A stretch of 64,000 nt of DNA from Jejudonia soesokkakensis (GCF_042664795.1 NZ_JBHTBN010000003.1:186001-250000); one strand, 5' to 3'. Shown: positions 51,507-60,541, counted from the stretch's first letter. The notes: generated by a model from the letters alone, not told the origin. Made by a program: numbers and translations.

Positions 51507-52814
51507 TCAAATACCTTTAATATGTTCTTGTCGCTTGTTTACATATCTAAAGCCTTCTGTTCCCCAAAACCCTGCTTCCTCCAACATAATCCGAATGTCC
51601 TTTTCCCATTCCTCGATATAAACAGTGGTGTTTAATTCAATCGCATAGACCGTATTTACCCATAACGGATAATCACCTGTTCCTGGCACACCACCCTCTG
51701 AGTCCCACATTCCAATCGTGGGGCCAGCACTATGACCATACGATCCTAAGGGGTGTGTGTAAATAGAGGGGCGCAATTTTTCTTTTTTAGCTTCAGAAAG
51801 GGATTTGAGCAATATTTCATTCCCTGTTTTTCCAGTTTCAAAATTTGAAGTAAAAATATCCTGCACTTGATTACCTTCCGCAAAAGCTTTCGCTAAAAAA
51901 TCTGGAACTTTAGTTTCATTTTCTCGCAATACATAAGCATGCTGCTGGCAATCGGTATTAAGACCGATATAAGTAATTCCAAAGTCACAATGCAATAGAT
52001 CACCAGGCATAATCAGATCTTTTTGCTTTGCTTTGCTGAAAGATTCAATATGGCTTTTTAGTGCTTCGGTACTTCGTTGTACGTCAATGGTAGGATGAAA
52101 CCATGTTTCCAATCCCATATCAGTTACTTTTTGGCGCATCCACCACACCACATCGTCTGTGGAGGTAACTCCAGGAGTTATCACTTTCTTCGAAAAAGCT
52201 TCCGCAATGATACCATGGGTTATTTCCACAAGCGTTTCATACAATTGCATCTCTTTTTGGGTACGGGTTTCTATCCATCCTACAGCAAGCTTTTCAGCAG
52301 AAACCAATTTATCTTCCAGATCCTGTGGCAGCGCTTCTTTTAATTCGTTATAGTCTGTGACTACCAGTCCGTCGGCAATAGCAAAATTCTCTGAAATATT
52401 AATTCCGATACTTTTTGGGTTGCGTTCTTGGATGATCTCGACCAATCGTGCCCATTGATCGGGTTGCTTTTCCTTATCCCATGCCGAGGTAATATTCTCA
52501 CCCACATCGTAACGCGCAACTGCCAATTTTTCGATGGTGTTTTTTTCAGAATTTCTATAAAAAACAAGCATTGTTCTTCGTCTAGCATTGAGCCAGGTGG
52601 CGGGTAACATGGTTTGCATCACTGGGTCTTCGTTGTATTCACGTGAGATAACCAGCCACATATCGATCCCCGCTCTGTCCATGAGCTGTGGGAGTAAATT
52701 GTCAAAACGATCTACTAGAATTTCGTTTTTTAAATCGGCTCGGTTTCTTTCAGAAAGTATTTGAGCGTTTAAAGAAATGGTAATACAGCAAAACAGAAAG
52801 AAAAGGTTTTTCAT
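51507..52814 (-). CDS. M24 family metallopeptidase, secreted
   Basis: A 435-residue exported protein (signal peptide ending SLNAQ). The C-terminal half has the pita-bread ligands of the M24 family: DLLHCDFGITYIGLNTDC (two Asp), YTHPLGSYGHSAGPT (His), YAIELNTTVYIEEW (Glu) and IRIMLEEAGF (Glu). The N-terminal half is the creatinase-type dimer domain (IDMWLVISREYNEDP). Xaa-Pro aminopeptidase-like activity is possible, but the short H-loop and the periplasmic location are unusual. Single gene. Confidence 0.85.
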   Translation of the reverse strand: MKNLFFLFCCITISLNAQILSERNRADLKNEILVDRFDNLLPQLMDRAGIDMWLVISREYNEDPVMQTMLPATWLNARRRTMLVFYRNSEKNTIEKLAVARYDVGENITSAWDKEKQPDQWARLVEIIQERNPKSIGINISENFAIADGLVVTDYNELKEALPQDLEDKLVSAEKLAVGWIETRTQKEMQLYETLVEITHGIIAEAFSKKVITPGVTSTDDVVWWMRQKVTDMGLETWFHPTIDVQRSTEALKSHIESFSKAKQKDLIMPGDLLHCDFGITYIGLNTDCQQHAYVLRENETKVPDFLAKAFAEGNQVQDIFTSNFETGKTGNEILLKSLSEAKKEKLRPSIYTHPLGSYGHSAGPTIGMWDSEGGVPGTGDYPLWVNTVYAIELNTTVYIEEWEKDIRIMLEEAGFWGTEGFRYVNKRQEHIKGI

Positions 52815-52902
52815 AGGGATGGATTTTCAGAAATAAAAATACAAAAAAGGGTGTAAGAATCCCTGATTAATAGGAGAAGCTGAAATAAGTTTAGAATGAC
52901 AG

Positions 52903-52980
52903 AAAAAAAAGAGCGTCTTTCGACGCCCTTCACTAGAAACCCAATGCAAATTCTCTCTCTAAACTATGGGTTTATTTTTT
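52903..52980 (-). ncRNA. Candidate small RNA or structured 3' leader with terminator
   Basis: Read on the minus strand: AAACCCA (52973-52967) pairs with TGGGTTT (52943-52937) around a purine-rich loop containing AGAGAGAG. A 9-bp stem around a GAAA tetraloop (GGGCGTC/GACGCTC core) then runs into eight Ts. It begins about 90 bases after the menE stop, so it may be the operon's 3' end or an independent RNA. A TTTTG with a TAATCT 18 bases later lies just upstream. Confidence 0.45.
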
Positions 52981-53071
52981 AATGGTTTTTAGATTATGAT
53001 GTAAATCTATTCCACAAAAGAAATTTAGAAAACCTTAAATGAGCGAACCCTCCTTTTGAATGAGTGAAGTA

Positions 53072-54148
53072 TTAATATTTTTTTAAAACGGAAAGAACCT
53101 CATTGCGTTTGATCTTCCCATTTTCGGTATATGGAAATTTAGAGACCGTATAGATCTTTTTAGGTTTTTCGTAGGGCTGAAGCGTTTCAAAAGCTTCAGA
53201 ATAGTTAGGAATACTGACTTCATGTTTGTTTTCAATCACCAAAATAACTCGTTCTCCAAGGGCTTCATCGGGTTGAGAGGTAATGATAAAAGGAAAGTCG
53301 ATAACATCTGCTAGTTTCTGTTCTACTTTTTCAGGATAGATTTTTATTCCGCCGCTATTAATGACATTGTCTACTCTTCCTAACCATTCAAATGAGGAAG
53401 ACGTTGTTAAATTTACGAGATCGTTAGTGACAATTGTTTCGGGGTGAATTCTGGGAGCGTTTATCTTTAAACAGCCGCGGTCATCGATATCAAATTTTAC
53501 ATCTGGCAATCCATGGTAATGTTGCGATTTGGCTGGTCCATTGATACGTCGTACTGCTATGTGAGTAATGGTTTCGGTCATTCCGTAGGTGGCAAATGCT
53601 TCGGTAGGCACGTCCTGAAGCATCTCGTCTAGTTTCATTGATATAGGACCACCTCCAATAATTAGTTTTTTTACTTTTCCTAAAGCATCAATCGAATGGC
53701 GAACCTGATACGGAACCATTGCGGCAAAATCATAATCGTTATCGTATTGAGTCAGAGCATCTTTCTCTGGAGCTACTACATGTAAATGCCAGCCTAAGGT
53801 CATTGCCCTAACGAGCATCATTTTTCCTGCGATAAACTTAGGGTGCAAACATAACAATGCAGTGGTTTTTTCACCTACCTTAAAATAAGCTCCTGTAGCC
53901 TTTGCACTATTGATCATTGCTTGTTTGGAAAGCAATATTTTTTTTGGCTTTCCTGTAGATCCAGATGTTTTTACACTTATATGAGCATCATCGTTAAGCC
54001 ATTTCATAATAAACTTTCCCATACTTCGCTCGTGTGGGGCACCATCCCTTTTGAGACTATGTGCAAAATCCAATACATCTGCATCGGTTTCAAAAGAAAG
54101 ACCATTTAAGGTAAAAGATGGGTCGATATGAAGCGGGGGAGTTTTCAA
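53072..54148 (-). CDS. menE: o-Succinylbenzoate-CoA ligase MenE
   Basis: A 358-residue AMP-binding enzyme, shorter than average but typical for Bacteroidota MenE. The P-loop is SVKTSGSTGKPKKILLS (about 58-73), the adenylate core YGMTETITHIAVRRI (about 194-208), and WLGRVDNVINSGGIKIYPEKVE leads into the mobile C-terminal domain with the lysine of YTENGKIKRNEV. It activates o-succinylbenzoate for menaquinone synthesis. It is the last gene of the men operon, five bases after the CPBP gene. Confidence 0.93.
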   Translation of the reverse strand: MKTPPLHIDPSFTLNGLSFETDADVLDFAHSLKRDGAPHERSMGKFIMKWLNDDAHISVKTSGSTGKPKKILLSKQAMINSAKATGAYFKVGEKTTALLCLHPKFIAGKMMLVRAMTLGWHLHVVAPEKDALTQYDNDYDFAAMVPYQVRHSIDALGKVKKLIIGGGPISMKLDEMLQDVPTEAFATYGMTETITHIAVRRINGPAKSQHYHGLPDVKFDIDDRGCLKINAPRIHPETIVTNDLVNLTTSSSFEWLGRVDNVINSGGIKIYPEKVEQKLADVIDFPFIITSQPDEALGERVILVIENKHEVSIPNYSEAFETLQPYEKPKKIYTVSKFPYTENGKIKRNEVLSVLKKY

Positions 54149-54153
54149 CAGTT

Positions 54154-55116
54154 TTATACAATTTCTTGTGGAGGAATCGTTGAGGGGCTGGGTTTTGTAA
54201 CCTTACCAAACAGTTTTTGTCCCCAGTTATTCCATTTATAACGCCATGCCATAATCGCAATAAAAATAGGATACATGACAAATACAGGCCCAAAAACAGT
54301 TGCAAAATCTACTACTGGTTCAGAAATATCTTTAAAGATCGAATGTGTTTGAAACACTGTCCAGTCTGCGGTAACCAACATCGCACCTACCATGTTATTG
54401 GCTGCGTGAAAGCCCAAAGCTAATTCCATCCCATCATCCATTAATGTAATAATTCCTAAGAAAAAACCAGTTCCAATGTAGTAAACCATAATAGAAGGTC
54501 CCAGTTTATCAACTTCTGGGTTAAAGAAATGTAAACCGCCAAAAACTACAGATGTTACGATCAAAGGAAGCCATTTATTACCAACAATAGTACCTAAGCC
54601 CTGCATCAAATAGCCTCTAAACAAATATTCTTCAAAACTGGTTTGCAAAGGAATCATGACAATAGCAATTACGGCTAAAATTATAAAGGGTACGGCATCG
54701 AATTGCACGATATAATCTTGGGGACTGCTATAATAATCTACTAATGTTAAAACGATGGTCACCACCGCAATTAATCCAAAACCAAACCACACACGACCCC
54801 AGTCTGTTTTTCTTCTTGAGGTAGTTAATGTTACAAAAGGTTGTTTATGAAGATATTTGACAACAATATATAATCCCAACAAACCTATCGCAAAGCTAAG
54901 AAGCATCAAGAATAGCGTAAGGTTTGAATCTAACACATTGAGAAGTGAATTAGTATCCTGTAATTCGGCAAATCCTCCACCGTTGCTTAATTTCTTTAAA
55001 ACAACTGCTAAAATAAAAGGAATAGAACCCAATTGAGAGGCGATAAAAATAAGTATAGCACCTACCAAATAGCGCCACCAATCGTGCAAAAAATTATAGG
55101 CTTGTTGTATGTACAT
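54154..55116 (-). CDS. CPBP family intramembrane metalloprotease
   Basis: A 320-residue membrane protein with about eight hydrophobic segments. The CPBP/CAAX-protease motifs are SFEEYLFRGYL (Glu162, Glu163, Arg167), GGLHFFNPE (His196) and GFHAANN (His237, Asn240). It lies between menC and menE in the men operon. A direct role in menaquinone chemistry is not expected, and membrane-protein processing or a scaffolding role is possible. Confidence 0.9.
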   Translation of the reverse strand: MYIQQAYNFLHDWWRYLVGAILIFIASQLGSIPFILAVVLKKLSNGGGFAELQDTNSLLNVLDSNLTLFLMLLSFAIGLLGLYIVVKYLHKQPFVTLTTSRRKTDWGRVWFGFGLIAVVTIVLTLVDYYSSPQDYIVQFDAVPFIILAVIAIVMIPLQTSFEEYLFRGYLMQGLGTIVGNKWLPLIVTSVVFGGLHFFNPEVDKLGPSIMVYYIGTGFFLGIITLMDDGMELALGFHAANNMVGAMLVTADWTVFQTHSIFKDISEPVVDFATVFGPVFVMYPIFIAIMAWRYKWNNWGQKLFGKVTKPSPSTIPPQEIV

Positions 55117-55144
55117 GTATTAGTTGATTAAGTAATTTATTAAA

Positions 55145-56194
55145 TTAAAATTTGATTGAAAAATGTAAATCCCATGGCGTATTGGTATCATAATAGATAT
55201 TCCCGTTACGGATTGTTAATGGCGACCCCATATTATTAGTATATAAGCTTCCAGTTCCTAAACCTTGTGGCAATTTACTATTTTTTGTGAAGGTGTATTG
55301 CGAAATTGCGTTTAATCCTACATTACTTTCAAGCGCCGAAGTGATCCACCACCCTATTTTTCGTTGATCGGCATGTTTTATCCATGAATCGCTTCCTCCA
55401 AATCCGCCTACCAGCGTTGGTTTTAAAATGATGTATTGTGGTTTGATGGTATCAAGTAGTTTTTCTTTTTTTTCTTCGGAAAAAATCCCGATCAGTTCTT
55501 CATCCAGCGCAATTGGAAGTGGCGTCATTTCACAGAGTGCTGCCATTTCTTGCCATTGTCCTTGTTTAATAGGTTGTTCTATAGAGTGGAGTTCATATTC
55601 TGAAAGTAAGTGTAGTTTTTCTAGTGCTTCGGAAACTGAAAATGCTCCATTTGCATCTACGCGTAGTTCAACTTCTGAAGCAGAGAATTCTTTTCGTATG
55701 GATTTTAACAATTCGATTTCTGAAGCAAAGTCGATCGCACCAATCTTCAATTTAATACAGCTAAACCCTTCTTTAAGTTTCGCCTCAATCTGCTTTTTCA
55801 TAAAGGATTTATCGCCCATCCAAATGAGTCCGTTGATAGGAATTCCTACCATTCCGTTAGTAAATTCCGAAGGAAATAACTCAAAGCGTGTGTCACCCTC
55901 AAGAGACAAAAAAGCCATTTCTACCCCTATCTGAATAGCGGGAAACTCAGTAAGTTGTTTCAGCAATGCATCTTTCCCTAGTTGGATATGATCGCATACC
56001 CATTGAAGTTTCAACTCAAAATCAGGTCTGTCATCAATACTTAAGCCTTGAAACATTCCGCATTCGCCAATACCTTGTCTTTCTTTTTCAGAAAGAAATA
56101 AAAACCAGGTCTCCTTCGTTTTTAAAACTCCCCGAGACGTGCCTGCTGGTTTCTTAAAATTGAGAATGTGCTTTTTAAAAGTAGCTTTTAGCAT
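55145..56194 (-). CDS. menC: o-Succinylbenzoate synthase MenC
   Basis: A 349-residue enolase-superfamily enzyme. The acid/base and metal residues are in CIKLKIGAIDF (KxK), RVDANGAFS (Asp), HSIEQPI (Glu), ALDEELIG (Asp) and ILKPTLVGG (Lys). It dehydrates SHCHC to o-succinylbenzoate. It follows the MBL gene by five bases in the men operon. Confidence 0.92.
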   Translation of the reverse strand: MLKATFKKHILNFKKPAGTSRGVLKTKETWFLFLSEKERQGIGECGMFQGLSIDDRPDFELKLQWVCDHIQLGKDALLKQLTEFPAIQIGVEMAFLSLEGDTRFELFPSEFTNGMVGIPINGLIWMGDKSFMKKQIEAKLKEGFSCIKLKIGAIDFASEIELLKSIRKEFSASEVELRVDANGAFSVSEALEKLHLLSEYELHSIEQPIKQGQWQEMAALCEMTPLPIALDEELIGIFSEEKKEKLLDTIKPQYIILKPTLVGGFGGSDSWIKHADQRKIGWWITSALESNVGLNAISQYTFTKNSKLPQGLGTGSLYTNNMGSPLTIRNGNIYYDTNTPWDLHFSIKF

Positions 56195-56199
56195 TTGAC

Positions 56200-56877
56200 T
56201 TACAACTCTATGGACTCACCAATGTCTAGCAACATAAGATCTTTACCAGCATCATAAAATTTCTTTTTTGCTTCATCATGGTCAATCTCAATATATCCAA
56301 AAGTATCGTAATGAACGCCCAGAACTTTATCACATTCTACAAAATCACTAGCTATAATGGCATCGTCAATTCCCATCGTAAAATTATCGCCAATAGGCAA
56401 AATTGCAAGGTCAAGCTTGGTGTGCAATGGGATTAATTTCATATCCATAGTCAATGCAGTGTCTCCTGCGATGTAGATATTCTTGTGTTCACCTTCAATA
56501 ACAAATCCGCCTGGTTGTCCGCCATAGCTTCCGTCTGGGAATGAACTAGTATGAATGGCGTTGACGTATTTTACATTTCCGAAGTCAAAAGCCCAATTCC
56601 CACCATGATTCATGGGATGTACATTAAATCCTTTTTCTTCAAAATGATTCGCAATTTCATAATTACTAACAATAGTGGCGTCCGTATTCTTAGCAATAGC
56701 TTCTACATCAAGAATATGGTCCTGATGCGCATGTGTGAGTAAAATATAATCTGCTTTAAGACTAGAAATATCAATATGCTTGGCATTATCGTTTCCTGTA
56801 ATGAAAGGGTCCACTACTATATGTTTTCCTTTTATTTCTAATGCTAAACTATTTTGACCGTAAAATGTAATTTTCAT
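56200..56877 (-). CDS. UPF0173-type MBL hydrolase in the men operon
   Basis: A 225-residue cytoplasmic metallo-beta-lactamase-fold hydrolase with the intact motif LTHAHQDHILD (about 48-58), a later IAGDTAL Asp (about 136) and GVHYDTF His (about 194). Family substrates are unknown. Its place between menA and menC makes a thioesterase step in the same pathway worth testing. Gap to menA 44 bp, to menC five bp. Confidence 0.9.
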   Translation of the reverse strand: MKITFYGQNSLALEIKGKHIVVDPFITGNDNAKHIDISSLKADYILLTHAHQDHILDVEAIAKNTDATIVSNYEIANHFEEKGFNVHPMNHGGNWAFDFGNVKYVNAIHTSSFPDGSYGGQPGGFVIEGEHKNIYIAGDTALTMDMKLIPLHTKLDLAILPIGDNFTMGIDDAIIASDFVECDKVLGVHYDTFGYIEIDHDEAKKKFYDAGKDLMLLDIGESIEL

Positions 56878-56921
56878 AATTCGATTTATTTTTCTTAAAA
56901 ATACAAAAACAGCACTAAAAT

Positions 56922-57824
56922 TTATAGCAACTGTACCACAAACAATAGGATTGAAAATAAAAAGGTACTAAGTGCGACTTTTTTTAATTCGGGATCCAGT
57001 AAGACCGGTGATTTAACTTTGAAAACTTTTATAAGATTTAATAACAAAGGAACAAATGCAAGCAATGGCATATATTGAATTGGACGGTAAGCATTCAGCA
57101 AAAAATAAAGAAGTGTACTTATCAATGCTGCAAGAATCAATAACGCATGGTATCTTTTTACACGAGTACCCCCAAGCACTACTGCCAAGGTATTTTTATT
57201 AACCAAGGCATCTGCTTCCCTATCCCGCATATTGTTGAGATTTAACACAGCGGTACTCAATAGACCTATAGTAATCGCTGGAAATAGTACAAAATTTCCA
57301 AGACTTTCTGTAAATAAAAAATAACAACCCATAACACCCACGATCCCAAAAAATATAAACACAAATAGGTCACCCATGGCACGATAACCGTAGGCTTTCT
57401 TTCCAACCGTATACGTAATAGCAGCAATAACAGCCGCAATACCTAGATTAAAAAATACTATAGACAGTACAAAATTTTCCATTCCGAAGGCTGCAAAAAT
57501 AAGCATACTGGCAAGTAATAATGTGACAAGGACAGTAATTGCCATTCCAACTTTTAATTCCTTTCGTGTAAGTAAACCACTTTGTAATGCTCTGGCTGGT
57601 CCTACTCTATTGGCATTATCAGTTCCTTTCACTCCATCGCCATAATCATTTGCAAAATTTGATAAAATTTGAAATCCTAGTGTAGTTAATATCGCAAGTA
57701 TAAAAACTAATATAGAAAATTGATTCACTGCGTAAGCTGCGGCTCCCGCAGCAATAATTCCTGAAATTGATAAAGGTAACGTACGTAATCGAGCGGCAGA
57801 AATCCAGGCGCGTACTTTTGTCAT
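56922..57824 (-). CDS. menA: 1,4-Dihydroxy-2-naphthoate polyprenyltransferase MenA
   Basis: A 300-residue UbiA-family membrane prenyltransferase. The first aspartate motif is NFANDYGDGVKGTDNANRVGPARALQSG (about 56-83), the second NNMRDREADALVNKNTLAV (about 197-215), with eight to nine membrane helices. It attaches the isoprenoid tail in menaquinone synthesis. It is the first gene of the five-gene operon menA-MBL-menC-CPBP-menE and is divergent from doxX. Confidence 0.95.
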   Translation of the reverse strand: MTKVRAWISAARLRTLPLSISGIIAAGAAAYAVNQFSILVFILAILTTLGFQILSNFANDYGDGVKGTDNANRVGPARALQSGLLTRKELKVGMAITVLVTLLLASMLIFAAFGMENFVLSIVFFNLGIAAVIAAITYTVGKKAYGYRAMGDLFVFIFFGIVGVMGCYFLFTESLGNFVLFPAITIGLLSTAVLNLNNMRDREADALVNKNTLAVVLGGTRVKRYHALLILAALISTLLYFLLNAYRPIQYMPLLAFVPLLLNLIKVFKVKSPVLLDPELKKVALSTFLFSILLFVVQLL

Positions 57825-57897
57825 TGAATTAATTTTAAAGGCAAAAATACGGTTAAAATTTTTTATACCTTTAACAACTTAATTTTAAAAATACATT

Positions 57898-58269
57898 ATG
57901 AAACCAAACTACAACTTAGGATTATTATTACTTAGATTTGGAATGGGAGGCTTAATGCTTACCCACGGAATTCCTAAACTAATACGACTTTTAAATGGTA
58001 ATTTTGAGTTTGGTGACCCTATAGGAATTGGCAATACGGCCTCTTTTATTTTAACGGTAATAGCTGAAGCTATTTGCCCTGTGCTCATCATCATAGGACT
58101 TCGCACGCGTATAGCTGCTATTCCAACTATTATTACCATGGTCGTAGCCGCATTTGTAGTGCATGCAGCCGATCCGATCGCTACGAAAGAAAAAGCGCTC
58201 TTATATCTTGTCGGTTTTTTAGTGATTGCTATTTGTGGCCCTGGTAAGTTTTCTATAGACCGAAAATAA
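57898..58269 (+). CDS. DoxX family membrane protein
   Basis: A 123-residue four-helix membrane protein with the DoxX signatures LLLLRFGMGGLMLTHGIPKL, EAICPVLIIIGLRTRIAAIPTIITMVVAAFVVHA and ALLYLVGFLVIAICGPGKFSIDR. The family is linked to oxidative-stress and sulfur redox proteins without a defined activity. It converges on holA with a two-base gap. Confidence 0.9.
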   Translation: MKPNYNLGLLLLRFGMGGLMLTHGIPKLIRLLNGNFEFGDPIGIGNTASFILTVIAEAICPVLIIIGLRTRIAAIPTIITMVVAAFVVHAADPIATKEKALLYLVGFLVIAICGPGKFSIDRK

Positions 58270-58271
58270 GT

Positions 58272-59276
58272 TTAATCAAAAATAGAAACCAATAATTCTT
58301 TTAGCAAATCTCCCTGGCTCATATTGGCAGCACCTACACCTTTACTTTTCATATCAACCTCTCGTATAGAAGATATGATTGCACTTACTTTTTTCATAGG
58401 ATAATTTGCAGCGGCTATCTGATAGTCTTTTATAAAATAAGGACTTACACCTAAAGCGCTGGCTGCATCTCCTTTGTTTCGTAATGCATGATATTTTAAT
58501 AGCTTAGAGAAAAAACTATACAACAAAGCCACCGTCATCACCAAGGGATGATTTTTCTGGTTTTGACCAAAATACTGCACAATCGCAAAAGCTTTCTTTA
58601 TATCCTTAACCCCTATTGCATTTTGCAATTCAAAATTATTGAAGTCCTTACTTATTCCTATATTTTCTTCAATAATTTGTGGAGTGATTTGTTCTCCAGG
58701 CTTGATAATCAATTGCAATTTTTCAAGCTCATTATTTACTTTCCCTAAATCGTTTCCTAAAAACTCTACCAGCATCTGCGCCGCTTTGGGCGTAATCGTA
58801 TAGCCTCTGCCTGCTAATACACGGCGAATCCAGTCTGGCACCTGATTTTCATATAATTTTTTGCTTTCAAAAACAACACCCGTCTTTTTTATTGCTTTTG
58901 CCAGTTTTTTACGGGCATCCAGCTTTTTGTATTTATAACAAATTACAAGCACTGTGGTTGGCTGCGGATTTTCGGCATACGACACCAGATTCTCTATGGT
59001 TCTGCTTAGATCCTGTGCCTCCTTTACAATAACCACTTGCTTTTCTGCCATCATAGGGTAGCGCTTTGCGTTGCTTACAATATCATCGATACTTACATCA
59101 CGACCATATAAAGTCATCTGATTAAAACCGCGTTCTTCTTCAGTAAGAATACTGTTTTCAATAAACGAAGCAATTCCGTCGATATAATACGGCTCCTCTC
59201 CCATCAAAAAATAAATTGGATGTATGGTACCGTTTTTAATATCTGTGATAATGGATTTTGCTTTGTCTAAAGGCAT
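58272..59276 (-). CDS. holA: DNA polymerase III subunit delta
   Basis: A 334-residue clamp-loader subunit. The N-terminal domain has IYFLMGEEPYYIDGIASFIEN and YPMMAEKQVVIVKEAQDL, the beta-clamp-interacting region. The middle has VPDWIRRVLAGRGYTITPKAAQMLVEFLGNDLGKVNNELEKL, and the C-terminal collar domain carries YFIKDYQIAAANYPMKKV. It opens the sliding clamp during replication. Confidence 0.95.
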   Translation of the reverse strand: MPLDKAKSIITDIKNGTIHPIYFLMGEEPYYIDGIASFIENSILTEEERGFNQMTLYGRDVSIDDIVSNAKRYPMMAEKQVVIVKEAQDLSRTIENLVSYAENPQPTTVLVICYKYKKLDARKKLAKAIKKTGVVFESKKLYENQVPDWIRRVLAGRGYTITPKAAQMLVEFLGNDLGKVNNELEKLQLIIKPGEQITPQIIEENIGISKDFNNFELQNAIGVKDIKKAFAIVQYFGQNQKNHPLVMTVALLYSFFSKLLKYHALRNKGDAASALGVSPYFIKDYQIAAANYPMKKVSAIISSIREVDMKSKGVGAANMSQGDLLKELLVSIFD

Positions 59277-59339
59277 TTTATTAGGGTACGAATTGTGATT
59301 ATGTTATGATATTTTCTTCGGAAAGTGTTTCTTTGCGAT

Positions 59340-59789
59340 ATGCAGAAGCTGAACTTCCCAGACTATACTTTCCGTTTCAAAAGTAACGAAAACAAATCAT
59401 TGATTTTTGATGTCATTCGGAAAAAATTTGTCGTACTCACACCCGAAGAATGGGTACGTCAACACACGGTACAATTTCTTATTTCTGAAAAAAACTATCC
59501 GTTAAGCCACATTAATGTCGAAAAACAACTCAAACTTCACGATACGATTAAACGCTATGATATTGTAGTTTTTAATAGCGACGGAAGCATTCACCTCATC
59601 GTAGAATGCAAAGCTCCAAAAATTGATATCACGCAAGATACCTTTGACCAGATCGCCCGCTATAATTTTGTGCTGGACGCCACCTATTTAATGGTTACCA
59701 ATGGTGTTGCACATTATTACTGTCAAATTGATGCAGAACAAGAGCGCTATCATTTTCTTGAAACAATACCAAATTATACATCTTATTAG
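59340..59789 (+). CDS. Restriction-type nuclease domain protein (HsdR_N-like)
   Basis: A 149-residue stand-alone domain of the type I restriction R-protein N-terminal family (HSDR_N_2, PD-(D/E)xK fold). The catalytic pattern is visible: Asp in RYDIVVFNSDG, then ECKAPKI and QIARYNFVLDATYLMVTNG. No helicase or specificity genes are adjacent, so it is not a restriction system by itself. Such orphans are common and conserved in flavobacteria. The start at ATG 59340 is preferred over GTG 59325. Confidence 0.88.
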   Translation: MQKLNFPDYTFRFKSNENKSLIFDVIRKKFVVLTPEEWVRQHTVQFLISEKNYPLSHINVEKQLKLHDTIKRYDIVVFNSDGSIHLIVECKAPKIDITQDTFDQIARYNFVLDATYLMVTNGVAHYYCQIDAEQERYHFLETIPNYTSY

Positions 59790-59828
59790 TAAATCATCTA
59801 TCCTATTAGTTTAACTGCCTATTAGTAG

Positions 59829-59904
59829 TATCGACAAAACAGACGATAATCCAAAATATCGCTTAAATCAACGATAATTGTTATTATCGCTTAAATAGAC
59901 GATA
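59829..59904. promoter_or_regulatory. Operator array: three 20-bp palindromes at 28-bp period
   Basis: TATCG-N10-CGATA occurs at 59829-59848, 59857-59876 and 59885-59904. Start-to-start distance is exactly 28 bp both times. Sites 2 and 3 share CTTAAAT in the spacer. The last site ends 31 bp before the satD-like TTG start, so it covers the promoter zone. The TATCG/CGATA arms also read outward-facing between sites (CGATAAT-TGTT-ATTATCG between sites 2 and 3). Confidence 0.85.
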
Positions 59905-59935
59905 ATTTTAGTATATTGCATTAAAATCTAATTGA

Positions 59936-60541
59936 TTGAAAGCAATCCTAACAGGCGATATTATTAATTCTCAGTCAATTGAAGCTGATAAGTGGCTACC
60001 TTTACTTCGGAAAGAATTGTCTAAAACTGGCAAAGAACCCAAAGATTGGGAAATCTATAGAGGTGATAGCTTTCAGATAAAAACGGAAGTTGAAAAAGCA
60101 TTAGAACTTGCCTTTTTACTAAAGGCAACGATAAAACAATTTAAAGAACTGGATGTGCGCATAGCAATTGGAATAGGTTCCATTAGCTATGAAGCAAAAA
60201 AAATAACAGAATCTAACGGTGATGCTTTTGTAAGCTCGGGTGCAGCTTTTGAAAATTTGAAGAAAAATACATTAGCCATCAAAACACCGTGGGACGATTT
60301 CAACACCACTTTCACATTGGTCTTAGAGTTGACCGCACTTTTTGCAGATCAATGGACCACAGCTTCTTCAGAAGTCATAAAACTCGCATTAGAAAAACCG
60401 GATCTAAATCAAAATCAGCTTGCAGATTTACTTCAGCTTAAAAGTCAGAGTACTGTAAGCGCTGCACTTAAGCGTGGTAGTTTTGATGAATTAAAAAATG
60501 TCCTCACCTATTATAACTCTGAAATCTCAAAAAGATGCTAA
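59936..60541 (+). CDS. SatD family regulator, cyclase-like domain plus HTH
   Basis: A 201-residue SatD-family protein. Residues 1-115 resemble a degenerate class III nucleotide cyclase: LTGDIINS (Asp8 where a metal Asp sits), IYRGDSFQI (Asp44), VRIAIGIGSI and NGDAFVSSGAAFE. Residues about 155-185 (LNQNQLADLLQLKSQSTVSAALKRGSFDEL) fit a helix-turn-helix. The start is TTG at 59936. Three palindromic operators lie directly upstream, which suggests autoregulation. It overlaps the DUF3307 gene by seven bases. The cyclase link is my inference, since the family has no assigned ligand. Confidence 0.85.
   Translation: MKAILTGDIINSQSIEADKWLPLLRKELSKTGKEPKDWEIYRGDSFQIKTEVEKALELAFLLKATIKQFKELDVRIAIGIGSISYEAKKITESNGDAFVSSGAAFENLKKNTLAIKTPWDDFNTTFTLVLELTALFADQWTTASSEVIKLALEKPDLNQNQLADLLQLKSQSTVSAALKRGSFDELKNVLTYYNSEISKRC

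Noticed and set aside
59340..59789. Type I restriction-modification system
   Set aside because: Only the small nuclease-like domain is present. No methylase, specificity or helicase gene is adjacent.
59829..59904. CRISPR array
   Set aside because: Only three 20-bp units with eight-bp gaps and partly conserved interiors. There are no spacers of normal size and no cas genes. Regulator sites fit better.
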